From contig NW_019775455.1 of NCBI RefSeq assembly GCF_001039355.2, forward strand, positions 78,629 to 142,628: a stretch of 64,000 nucleotides of DNA, in the 5' to 3' direction. The translations under genes and the position numbers were made by a program. The stretch comes from Lingula anatina (Eukaryota; Brachiopoda; Lingulata; Lingulida; Lingulidae). The notes beneath the pieces were generated by a model. That model searched no databases. It saw only the letters and a program-made list of their open reading frames with translations, and was not told the DNA's origin. Shown in pieces: positions 1 to 12,200 of the stretch (position 1 is the first letter of the stretch; each line of letters starts with the position of its first letter).

Positions 1-964
1 AGGGATACTGCTACACAGCCATATATACAGAGATGACCATGTCCTTTTCCTGCCTGCTTGAGATGTCGACCACAAGAATGTGAGTAACTTAGGCGAATGT
101 GCCTGTTTGTTGGGTTCCATTGGGGAGACCCAAGATGGAAAGGTTGTAGCTGTCTGGGTCTATGTGCACAGGTATGGAGATCTTTAATCAAGTCTGAAAG
201 AATGGAGGAAAGTTCATTGGCAGTGCCTCTACGAGATAAATAGATTGTCTATGAGTATGAGTGCGTGTTGTTCTGAAGGAGAGAGGGAGGGCTGTATTCT
301 AGATGGCAGGTGGTGCCCTCCTTATGTCTTCTCGTGATGAATGAATATAAATAACGCCAGACAGTTAACAATACCTGGATTAGTTTAGCTTGTTGCTCTT
401 GGCCTGTGGCATTTATTGATAGGCAAGAAGGATATATTTTTATTAACATCAGTGTTTAACATGTTAGCAGGAGATGTAGAAATGTCGGTTTCGTTTTGCT
501 AAAGATCACATGCATGCAAGCTTTGTTAAACATAAATTCGAAAAAGAGAGGCAGAAAAATTGAAAAAGGAATAAGACGACGACAGCACAATTGCAAGATG
601 GCAAAAAAAAAGAAAAAAAAAATTAGCCATTTAACCAGTTGATACCCTAGGTTCTAGATTCCAGTTTTGCTAGCTCTATCTTGATAACAGATTTCATGTA
701 TATCCCATATCAGCAAAACTTAACAGTGACTCTGACACTCAGGGCGCCAGTTGTAAAATGTGAGGTTGTCTTCTCACTCCGTACAGTAGTGCAGCCTTGA
801 TCCAATTTTACCATTATCAGGGTAGCACAGTTGACTACTTTATCTCATGCAGTGTGTAATTTGATAGTATGAATCTCATTACTGCAAAGCATTGCCAAGA
901 GTGAAGAACAAAAAAGTTACTTCATGCAAAAGAATAATTATAATTTCTTAATGTACTTTATATG

Positions 965-1036
<72 letters not shown>
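965..1036. repeat. GT microsatellite
   Basis: About 36 uninterrupted GT units, followed by a G run at 1041-1052. Confidence 0.95.
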
Positions 1037-1037
<1 letters not shown>

Positions 1038-1379
1038 GATGGGGGGGGGGGCAGGGCATTAGTATTAGCCATATAGTGCATTCACAGTAAAACTATCATA
1101 CTAGCAAATTGATACCTACACTGTAACAGTATTTAGATTTTTAGGACAATATAATAACCAGTATCTAATCTTGGTCACTGTTGCTATTTATAAATAGCAG
1201 GTTATGTACTAGTATATCAGTACACTAAATGTGATCTGTGAAGATACACAGGTCTATTTTTGGTGAGCACAGCATTTAAGTCTTTGAGAAATGGCTTTCA
1301 TTTTACTTCTTTTTTATGCAGATTAAGAAATGGGTTAATCTTAGGGCTCATTCTCATCGAAACTATCAGTCTATGATCC

Positions 1380-1542
1380 GTGGAGACTCTTGCTGAATGA
1401 AATCAGTTTCGCAGATTACACGCCTCTTGGCATTGAGTAGAATACAGAAAAACTGGTGGTTATTCGAGTCTGTTGAAAACAAGAGGAAGTGTGTTGTTGA
1501 AATCTGTTAAACTGATTGTATTCAGCAGGAGTCCCTGCAGAG
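1380..1542. mobile_element. Short terminal-inverted-repeat element (MITE)
   Basis: Left end GTGGAGACTCTTGCTGAAT then ATCAGTTT; the right end reads ACTGATTGTATTCAGCAGGA then GTCCCTGCAG, its inverted complement over about 30 bases. A right-end-like fragment recurs at 8093-8124 (ctgattgtattcagcaagag). No coding capacity. Confidence 0.65.
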
Positions 1543-1842
1543 GTGGGTCAACCCATGCAGTCAGCCAATGGTGTCAATGGGAATAGGGTCTAAGAAACAG
1601 GTAAATTTTAGGAGATAAAGTCACATACCCAATCTCCGTGTAATCACCACTGAGAAGCATTTAAGTATTGTGTAGTTGGCTCTTTCATATTATATGCTGA
1701 TGGTGATACTTAAAAAAATTCCCTTGAGGTTAACCAATATACAGGTATACTTTTATTGATTTGATATAATAAATCAAATCAAGAAAGGGTTTGTCAACAC
1801 ACTCCAGATATTGTTTAATTTTGTGGCTGCTGAGACAAAGAC

Positions 1843-2052
1843 ACCATTCCCAGAGATTAGATCGATCCAACTTGATCCACCTAACCCCCTAGGGGTTCAC
1901 CCTAAATAGCTGTGAGCCAAGCAGGCACGAAAGTTAATTACCTCCTTACAGCTTGTAGTAGGCGGGACGGACATTTTAGTCAGATTATCTGACAGTAATC
2001 TAGTGAGACTCCCCACGGGGATAGATCGATCTACAATCTATGGGAACAGCCC
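1843..2052. mobile_element. Dispersed repeat with ATTCCCAGAGATT ends
   Basis: Left end attcccagagattagatcga and right end tcgatctacaatctatggga are inverted complements with a few differences. A diverged relative lies at 11265-11530, sharing ttaattac..., cagctt, agtaggc/aataggc and gggacgg/aggacag blocks. Confidence 0.55.
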
Positions 2053-3605
2053 AAAGATTTATGAATGCTACTTCTAACAAGCTAGTGCACCAACCATTTA
2101 TTTTCTCAAGGAAACAATCAAATCAAGGATTTTTTGCTCTATTTCATGGTTAATTGGATTATTGAGACTTTGGAGTCACTTCCTATCATGGGTGTAAATC
2201 CATCCTTTTATTAAACTCAGTATTGCACTATGTTAGTGTTTTTAAATGAAATCATGGACTCCTGGAGTCGAATTACAGGATTACATGGTTTTCTCTGATC
2301 AAGGTTTTGTTCACTCTTCTATTATGTAAACCTGGCATTCTGATAATTAACCCTTAAAGATAGAGGGCTCATGTACCAATATATAAACTTCTCTAGAGTT
2401 AACCCCCCCCCCCCCCCCCACTCCCTCTCCAAAAAGTGTGCTTGGAAAGCTTTGGTCATTGCACTCCAGACATATAGATCTATGTTGTGGGTGCTAGGGA
2501 AAAGGTTTATGATAGCTGCTTCCAACAGGCAAGCATGAACCAGCTATTTTTATGTATGCAAAGTTTGCAAAATGGCTAAATAGAAATTTACATCTTGTTG
2601 AATCCAATCCTGCTGTGAGAGATGGAGGTTCCATGTCTGTCTGTAAGATATTATGGCTGACATTTAGATTACATGAGGTTAGTTATTAAAGAGGTTCTTT
2701 ACCCCTGTGTGCGCTTTATTTTTGCTGCCTTGGTAACATGAAGCCTGAGCCGGCGCATTATGCAATGGTGCATTTCCAGTCCCGTCATGATGACTTAACT
2801 TTGTGGTATCTCTCTGTTATCTCAGCAGAACATTTGTGATGATTATTTCTAACCATAGGGGTCAGTGCAATGGCACTAGACTTACCACTTGGTAGTGGGT
2901 GGTACTATAGAGGGATAAGATTGGCTTCAGTGGTTAGTAACCGTAATCGCACAGTCTGTTGAGATGGTACACTAAGTTATGCTTTCACAACTTGACTGAA
3001 AAAATTATTACACTTTGGACTGTACATGGCACTTATACCAGTATATAAATATTAACATTTACTAGGAAGTAATTTTAGAGATATTATTCCACAGGAAATG
3101 AATCATAGATTGTTGACCATTATTCTTCTTCCTTGAGACGCATTGTATACTAAACAGTGTTTTCTATTGGTCGTAGTAAACAGTCTATAACCTTGATTTC
3201 AACCCTGGATAAGGTAGGTTTCACTGATTGCCCTCAAGTACAATTCATTTATAAATTCAAATACTAAATCATCCTGTCGAAACCCAGCATGATTGCACTT
3301 GCTCTGAGGGCAGTGAACATTGACCTTGAAGATGAAACATAATTTATACACATTGTCCTGTGTCTGCTAATCTTTGTTTGATTGGATTAGGGTGGCCAGG
3401 CTGATATTCCAGTGCTGTAAGCAATGTTGTGGAAAGACAAATAAAATTTAAGCACCATATAATAGAGAAATGCTTGCGTGTTAAGAAAAATGCCATCCAA
3501 AGACCAAACATTGGTCCTAGCAAGCACTTCTAAGAATTGAAGTTGACAAAGTTTATTCTCGCCAAGAGCCCAAGGCACTTTTCACATTGTGTGGTATACT
3601 TACAT

Positions 3606-3805
3606 GTATTGCAATATTTAGTACCACCAGCGTGTACGCTGGCGGTACTCATGGTTTTAGTCCCGACCCGTCTCGTCCGGNAGCTTGTCAAGCACAAGAC
3701 TGGTGATAGTGTCCCTTTTTGGAAGGGGGGGGGTCCATACGAATGCGCTTACTCCAGCTGGTGGTACAATATCTGGAGGCGGTATCGCCTCTCTGATCCT
3801 CTAGT
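3606..3805. repeat. GC-rich unclassified unit with nested inverted repeats
   Basis: A 30-bp near-perfect palindrome (3620-3649, CCAGCGT/ACGCTGG core) opens a stretch of unusual GC content. GTACCACCAGC at 3621-3631 is also complementary to GCTGGTGGTAC at 3757-3767. Contains an N (3681) and a G run. Likely a transposable-element fragment; class unknown. Confidence 0.4.
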
Positions 3806-4602
3806 TTAACATGTAATTACTACACTTCAAGGTTTTTATTGTGTTCTCTTTCTCAGATTCACTTCCAACTGTTTGGATCAATCAGAATAAATACAGATAA
3901 ATGGCCATGTTGGTGGAGGGGGTGGTGGTATGTGTGTAGATGACTCTCTTATCAAAATCGGGCAGCAAAAATTGACTTCCCAATTATATGACTTATTCAA
4001 TACTGTCGTGATAAATATTATATCTATTAGCCTGATGGTTGCTGTTTGTAAAGGAAGCAACAATGCACATTGCATTTTTACAGATTGAAAAACACTGTTT
4101 CCGGAGGCTGGGATTTTTTTTAAAATTTTGATTAGGGGTTGGGACAAGTAAAATTTCAGGCCTGAAAATAGTTTGTGTCAAACCCTGATAACTATTGTAA
4201 TTTTCTGGGTGGAGAAGTCACCAAAATACACCTATTACTTTCTAAATTTCAAGATTTTCTGAGGACTCCCTCAACTTAAGTTATTGTAACAGACGCTATT
4301 TAAAATTATTTGATTAAAAAAAAAAATTCCTCTCCCCAAGTGCCCCCCCAAAAAAGATCATGTCAAGCCCTGGTGTAGAATCTGTGTCAAGGTTGAGGGG
4401 ATGTAACATCTGCTGGTTAAGACCCTGGTTTACCAATTACTAGACCTCGATCCTTGTTCTGTCTAACACATTATCCCATCAGTAATTAATAGAATACCAG
4501 ACAGTGCTGTAATGAAATTTGCTTTGGAACAAACAAGCATCTATGGGAGACTATAAAGTTATTTGAGTGCCATTTTATCATATGTTAAGATCAACTGGCA
4601 AG

Positions 4603-4947
4603 TTAAAGGCATAATAACTCTTTGTATGAGACCTATATTTCACAATAAAAACCTTGTGAATAACTAATAGAAATATAATATATTCTGTTTTACCACAAAA
4701 ACAGCAGTTATAGCTTTTATTCTGATATTTGAACTTGTCTTTAGACCACGCGACCTCCATTGATGTCTATACGTTGTTAAAATCTCTTAAGAGATTTTAA
4801 CAAAAAACCAAACTTTTTAGAAAAAAACCAGGGACTAACTTTGAATGTAAAAATGGATTCATTAACCATTGGTAAGTATGGGAAAATTGTTGTTTACTCC
4901 AGGAAAATTCATTTTTTGGCCGAAACGAAGAGTTATTATTGCTTTAA
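4603..4947. mobile_element. TTAA-flanked MITE (piggyBac-like target site)
   Basis: Left TTAAAGGCATAATAACTCTT and right, read in complement, TTAAAGCAATAATAACTCTT: about 20-bp inverted ends flanked by the TTAA target duplication. A perfect 26-bp palindrome (4776-4801) lies in the middle. No transposase. Confidence 0.7.
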
Positions 4948-7900
4948 CTGTGATCCAGTAAACCCTGATTTGCCTTGCATCCACACTTCTTAAGGCAACC
5001 ATTGCCTTTTATCTTATGTCATCATTATTATTTTATTTTTGTAATTATATTTATTTCATGTAGAAGACTTGTATAAAAGCCTGTATATTCCATGTATTGC
5101 CTCAGTGACTTAGGTAATCGTCAATTATTTTGGATCACTTGGAACGCATTCAGAACATTCAGACTTACAGATTCGTGGATCAAAAATGGGGACCCACTAA
5201 AAGCTTGTTGTTTAATTCCCGATTAGAGACTGAATAGATTTCCCACAGGTATTATGCAACAAGAATCGAAGTGGGTCGGCCATACTTGATTTGTGGATCC
5301 GTTAGTCCACTGTTCTGAATATGCCCTCTGTGATTTAGGTTATACTCGTTGTTTTGGATCACTTGCTCACTTGCAGACATGTGGTAGTTATGAAAGGCCA
5401 GTTCAATTCAGGGCAAGCACCAGGAGAATGAAATGGCAATTTTTTCCTGACTGTTTAACATGCAGACATGTTAACTTTGATATTATTTTGTTGTTATTGA
5501 TAGAAAAATTGGTATTTCTTTTGGTAGAGTATTATGTCTTTGTAATGATGTAATCCAATTTTTTGTTTTGCAATTTACATGTGTGGTATTGGTTATCTTT
5601 TTACTGGAGAATTAAATGTAGCAAGATGTTAGTACGAAACAAGCATTTTATAATTGCACACAGCCTTATCCATTAACTCTTTGTTTTAGCATAAGGTGAT
5701 TGCACTTATAATATTGATAATCGTGTTTATATATTATACATTTATACATATGGAAAGATTTTGTGGTCTGATGTTTATGGGTTAGCTTGTCTTATAAATT
5801 TTAAAGATTGTCTGCTGAGTACTTATGTGTTATGCAGTAAATCACCATGTACGTATCTGTAGTGAAACAAAACAAGCCATGTGATTTTCTGCCCCTGGAT
5901 TGCCTAATGGAAATTGTATAGGCCAGCAATTGGTTTGGGATTATGCTGCAGATGCCGTTTTATAGCTGGATATCATGTTCATCCCAATCTGCTTCTGTTG
6001 AAAAGAATAGCCCACTGACAAGGTATGATAATGGACGTTTAAAAGGGCAATTCATTTGTAAGGTCTGCACATGCTTAGACTGGTGACATCCAAGATGACT
6101 GGTGACATCTAGGGATTAAGTACTTTGCTGACGACAGTGTTTATGCATCTCTTCATGTTTGGTGTATAATATTTCCATAGCTCCAAGATATTGGTCACAA
6201 GCAAAGAAGAGAAGTCCGTCTCTTGTTCTCTTTGATGTTTTTTAGTAAAATGGTGAAACTGGAGTCAGTCTTAAGATTTTTTTTTCCTTTTTTTTTTTTG
6301 GTAAAAAGATTTCTTTAGAAAAAATTACAACTCATTGATGAATAAATCATGGAAAGTAGGGATTGAAGACTGCACAATATTTGATCTATTTCCTGTTCAG
6401 AAAAGACCTTGGCTCTTTTGCTGCCTAGCTTTTTGCAGCCCTTGCTTTGAGTGCATCCGCTCACACCAAGCAATTGACGTGATAATCTTGATCTAATGAA
6501 ATTCTTGAGAAAAAAAGCACGAATATCTTTATTCCCAAGTGAAGGGCTTGCATTCTGTGTGACATTGATGTAGTAATAGTAATATGAACTAGTCACCAGC
6601 CCAGCAGTAGGTCACCTGGGTGAATAGAGTGCAGCTTGGCTTAGGTGGGCAAATTTCAACTGTTTTATTGAGTTTGAGAGAAGTGCCTCATTAAAAGAGA
6701 TATTTCCCCAACGACAGACAGCAATTGGTTTTTCATTGGGGTGTTAATTATCCATTAGCAGAAGTAATTTACAGCGTTTCCTTCCAATCTTCACTGGTGC
6801 AGGTAACTGCTGCAGTAGGTTGCCTTGTATTTAATGTATGATCGAAGAGAAAAGGAAAAAAATCTGAGCAGGAAACCCGCAGGGCCACGGAAAGGGGAAG
6901 CACACGCTGGTCCAATGTTTTTCTATTGATTAATCATTATTTACATAGTGGAAGTTCAGGTTGAACTGGATCTGAGGCATGTGAGCAGGTGTTCTGGGTT
7001 ATTGGCGTTTCAGTAGTAAAATTTTCTCCAAAGGACAGGTTTATGTTCAGGAAAATAAAGGGACAATTTGTCTTCTGTTTGAGCTGTCTTTATTTGTGTC
7101 ATTTAGTGATATATCTTCTATGCTACATAGTTATTCTATGTTTTAAAATGTTATGACACAATGAGACTATTATACGACTGATAGCATTCCAGATGTGCAG
7201 GTTTATAAAAGGTCATTAGATAGATACTTCCACTGACAAACTCTAACCTGTAGATTGTGCACAATAAGTTATTATAAGCAAACTGTTTGGTGGAATTGCT
7301 CAAACTTGTAATTCATTTTGTGTTGATGTGCCATCGACCTGACTTCAACCAGTCTGTCTGCATGCAAGGCCCATTAATCTTACACCACTGCTGATGTACC
7401 CTCCTACAGTTTACTGCTGTTATTTGATTGTTTCATATTGGAACGTGGGATCAAATATATTAACCATACTGGTAATGTAAGAGTCTTTCCATAGGCTTGA
7501 CCTTATGGCAGGATTTTTGCACTGAGTTGAAATAGCAACAAAGAAACACAAATAGACAAACAGTGGCCGTTGCCCTTTCCAGTAACATGGCCATCTCCAG
7601 ATGATGCTGAATTTAGATTCTGGCCTTTATTTTGTTGGTGGTGAGCCTATAAGCTTCTTTTTAATAAATGCACCTTAGTTAGGTTCACTAAAGTCTTTTC
7701 TAAGACCAGCTTTTGGGTAACTAAAGCCTTCAGGTGTTCAGAGAGATGAAATAACAACATAGAAAATTGAAATAAAAGTGGAGAAAAGTGGCAATTTCCA
7801 TTACTATGACCATTACTGACGCAAGTTTTGCTTTATTTAGAAACACAGGCATTGGGTTCAGTTAATAGTTGTCGCCTCGATTCAACATTGACCTGGGAAT

Positions 7901-8189
7901 TCCTTCTTTCTTTTGTCCATCAAGTTATGATTGATCACTGTTGAATCAGTAGCATTCAGTTTAATTGGAGTCTTGAAGAGGAGTCAACAGGGATAACATA
8001 CCAGTCTAAAGAACTGTTCAGAATGAGTAATGTCTACCTATCTAAGGTGCACAAACTCCATGGAATCAAGAGGAGGCGAATTAGGCTATTTATCTGATTG
8101 TATTCAGCAAGAGTCCCTGTGGAGTCAGTACGTACTAGCTAGGTTTACATAACTCATTCTGACTGGGCCTCTTGGTGCTTTGTAGACCT

Positions 8190-8339
8190 GGGCCCTGTAA
8201 CTTGAAAGCATCGCACATTGCGACCGAGCGCAAGCATCTCGCTTCCATAACTCGCCCATACTCGCCCCTTATAATAGCCTCGAAATAAAAGGTGATATCG
8301 CTTTTCGCAATTCGCGATGCTTTTGAGTTACGGAGCCCT
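8190..8339. mobile_element. 150-bp MITE with GGGCCCTGTAACT-type ends
   Basis: Left gtaacttgaaagcatcgc and right gcgatgcttttgagttac are inverted complements within outer ggccct/agccct. Interior is GC-rich with several CG dinucleotides (gcgaccgagcgcaag). No coding capacity. Confidence 0.65.
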
Positions 8340-8743
8340 GATGCTGTCTTCTCTTTTTGTTTCATGCATATATACAGTGCCTGATTTGTTTTACAAGTTA
8401 CGAGATACAGAAATTGGAACCTGATTATATATGTTTTGCTTCTTTAATCACTCCTATGCTTGACACTTTTCGAGATTTTCATTGGCTTTCTATTTTAAAA
8501 TTTCAGGTACTAACAAAAAATTGTGGGACTCAGAAATCTGAATTTGTTTACATTTCTTGTCTCAATAAAACATTGACCTGATGATTTTATTCTTTGCCTA
8601 TTCTCTACAACTGAATGGCCATTATTGGCATCGGTTCTATACATTGTTCAGTGAAAGATAAAACAAAGACTTGCATAGCAACTACATAGAAACTTAACAT
8701 TGTGTAGCTGTGGGCCTGATATTTTTTCATTTTCCACTTTTAG

Positions 8744-8858
8744 TAGTAATGATCGTGAAGCACAGAGGGAACAAGCAAGACTGGCCAGGCTTGAGGCGTG
8801 CCACCAGCAGAAGAAGGAGGGACAGATCCAACAGCCTCTCTTTGGCATTCCGGTCAAG
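8744..8858 (+). CDS. AFF exon a: N-terminal P-TEFb-binding motif
   Basis: Acceptor ttccacttttag precedes the exon; donor gtcaga follows AAG. The first base completes a codon begun upstream, then 38 codons: an Arg/Glu/Gln-rich helix (NDREAQREQARLARLEA) and PLFGIPVK. This corresponds to the vertebrate segment from DDRN..RERRNQE to LFGEPYK. There is no in-frame ATG, so at least one upstream exon supplies the start and ends two bases into a codon. A second AG three bases downstream (tagtag) offers an in-frame alternative acceptor. Confidence 0.85.
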
Positions 8859-9221
8859 GTCAGAATATTACTGTACAGATTTTATCACGACTCTTTGAGT
8901 TGGTCTTAATTTTTAGACCAAATTATTCAATGAATTTTTGGGCCAATATTAATCAGTATATATGACTTTAAGTCTATTTCAATGAACCATTGCACCTGTT
9001 TTATTAAAGGAAAAAAATGTTTAAGATAATAATTTCCTGTCTAAAAGTTTAAGACATTTTTCAGTCTGAACCTCTGTTTTGAAATGGACTTCAGTTTATC
9101 AAACATAAATATCAGCATTGTTTTCTAATGAAGCATCTCCATATTATGTGATGTATATAATAGAATAGGTTTTCATGTTATATCTTTTTTTAAGAGATCT
9201 CAGTGTTAGCACCCCCCCCCC

Positions 9222-9271
<50 letters not shown>

Positions 9272-12200
9272 TGTAAGTTACTTGAGATCCAGACTTGCAG
9301 GCTCTTGTCGGGTGCCATAAAATAATTGAAGCAATATCAAGCTGTCAGGTGTACTCTTACTTATGTATTACTATGTACAAGTTAATAAGAATGAACAAAC
9401 ACTATTCATTGATAGGTACATTTATAACCTAGCATTGCATTCAAAAATTTTTTTGTTACATTTAGGGTAAAGCAGTTTTACTTTTAGCCTTTTTTTTTAC
9501 AATTGCACCACAGGATATTTTCTTGAAATATTCAGTAAGGTGACAGAAAATACGTGCCAAGAATTTGTTGTAATATTTCTGTGTATGGAAAAAAGCAAAT
9601 TAAAATATAAATGGGAAGGAAGTTTTGCATAAAGTATCCATGTCAGTGTTTCATCTGTGTTTTGGGTGGGCTAATTTCGACTTCGTTGAACAAATATAGC
9701 TGTGAAGTACATCACATTCCGCAGACCAGATTAGCTTCCATATTATTGGCGCCATCTATTCTGTGTGAAGACAAATGAAGGTCAGACCCTGTTGGAACAT
9801 TTATAAGGCTAGCAAGCAAGATATGATCAAGCTGGTTTTGAAATTTAGTTATGTTACATGGAACAGTGTGAAAAAAAGTAATAAAATAAAAACGATGTCT
9901 ATAATTCCAATGTGACTAATATAACAGAGTGCTTCAAGGATGTCACTCTGACTTAGATTGCACTCGAGTTAGCATGCTCACCTGTGTGAACACGACAGGT
10001 GTAGCTGTGAATTTCATAACCACTGCTGCATTGAAAAAAAAAAAAAAGTGAACGGGAAATCAAAGTGATAAATATCTTATTGCTATTTAGCTTTCTCTGT
10101 TCTATTATGCATGATCAAGCTGTTAGATTCATGTTTATTGAGACTCTTACGAACAAGGTCTATATAAAAATATGGCATGGCATTTGTCATCGTTATGAAT
10201 TAACTGGCTTCATTGATATTTAATGAAGGAAACATTCATGTATGCATGTAACGCTGAAGAGTGCAAGGTCAATTAACGAGTGAGTGTGACGAACCTACCA
10301 GAGGAGATGTAAATGGTAAAAATGACATTTGTATTGAGAAGTATGTTTTAGACCTTGGTGCATATCCAGAGATGAAGTAAGGCTTCTTTCACATGCAATG
10401 TCTATTTTCTAAATTCTATTTTCTATTCGCGCTATCTTATGATCACGATCTGTGCCCTGAATATCCCGCCGCATAATTACTGGCAGCGCGAGCCAGTTAC
10501 TTATAGTAACTTATAGTAACTGGCTCGCGCTGCCAGTAATTACGCCGCGGGATATTCAGGGCACAGACCATGATCATAAGACATACCGCAAATAGAAAAT
10601 AGAATTTAGAAAATAGACATTGCATGTGAACGAAGCCTAAGACAAGTAGAAAAGGGGGGGGGTGATGCAAATATATCTCCCGAATAGAGGCTGTCCATTT
10701 GGATAGCCTCATTCCCTGGTGAAGATGCTCAAGAGAGATATCAAAATATTGGAGGTTAACATTTACATCTTGGCTGTTGATTGGAGAAAAATCACTGTAC
10801 TCTTGGCGTATATCCAATTTTAAGATCACTAAAGGTAAATGACAAGGAGTACCTAGTGAACCACCTTTGAATTGTGTCTGTGGTCATCTTTTAGTCATAA
10901 TTTCACTTCCAGGCAAACTTTTGCACTGTGTAAGATGAAATAAATGCCTGGGGCCGTAGATATGAAGTCAGGTGGACATGACAGATACTTCCTCCCCTTT
11001 TCAGTTCTCAGTTGTTTTTATTTACAGAAGAAAAAATATAAATGCCCTTGTTTACAATATTAGGGGTGGGGACTAGTGATTTAAGGATTTATCTCTATAT
11101 GAGTGTTAGCCCAGTGTTCTTCATATTATAGGGACTGATAAAATTACAAGTACGGAAAGTTACTTGGATATACAAGTTGCTAAAAAAAGATATTTCAGGA
11201 AAATAATTAATAGAATGAAATTACCAGTTTTTTCCTCCTGTCTCAACCCTAACAAGCCTTGGAAACCACAGACTGGGTTCCCATCCTTCGATCAATCTAA
11301 CAGGGTCAGTCCATCTCCATGGGGTTTCTTAAATTGCTTTCAGCTTAAGTGGCTTGGATGTCTGGGACGCCGACTAAAGCTGCTAAACATTAGTTAATTA
11401 CCCCTTATCAGCTTCAATAGGCAGGACAGACATCTAAGGTACTTAAGTTAATTGCAATCTAGGGGGAATCCCCTTGGAGATAGTTCAATCCAAAGTTAGT
11501 ACGATAGTCTCTGGGAATGGTCTCATACTGTATTGCCACTTTGGATTTATTGGCCCATTTAATGTTGGTCTACTTCATTGAGGATTTGAGTCATATTGCA
11601 CATCTGCCACTGTCTCATAAGGTGGTCTGTAGGGAGTAGGTATAGAATAGGTATGGTTCCAGTTTGTTCACCCTTGGGGTTACAGGCAGTTTCAGTTTTT
11701 TTTTTCCAAAAATTTCCAGAAAAGTTGACATTGGGTCACGTGTAGTTATAGTGTTTATATCCTATAGATCACATGCAGTTCATCTAGGTTCGTCACCCTG
11801 GAGGTCACAAGTAAGAGGAGTTTTGTTCAGTTTACATGCAGTTCCAGCTTGTTCATCCATTGAATTTACATGAAGTATTCTAGTATCTAATGTCATTTAA
11901 CATAGTTTTGGTATTTGATAGTGACACCTTATAGCTCACTGATAGCTCACTGGAAATTTAGATGTATATATATATATATATATTCTAAGAATATGATTGA
12001 ATACAGGCAGTGTAAGTCTATGTACTTTAAACCTCACATAAGCTTCTTGTTATAGAATATTCCTACGTATGCCAGTTATCCTATGTTACTCGATCGAAGC
12101 ACTTTCTATTTCAGGTTCTATGTGATCTAATTTTGTACTCATGATCTCTTGGGGTCATTGAACCATGGCTTGTTAAAAACCATCATCAAGACAGTTCATC

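Larger units (their letters stand above)
1..8743. other. Upstream region or first intron, no gene recognised
   Basis: Holds several terminal-inverted-repeat elements (separate entries), a GT microsatellite (965-1036), a poly-C run (2403-2419) and the GC-rich unit at 3606-3805. I found no exon that could supply an ATG in the phase required by the exon at 8744. Promoter not identified. Confidence 0.6.

Noticed and set aside
1575-1609. ATG-containing segment ending at cag|gtaaat as a possible first coding exon
   Set aside because: It would end in phase 0, whereas the exon at 8744 needs a partner ending two bases into a codon.
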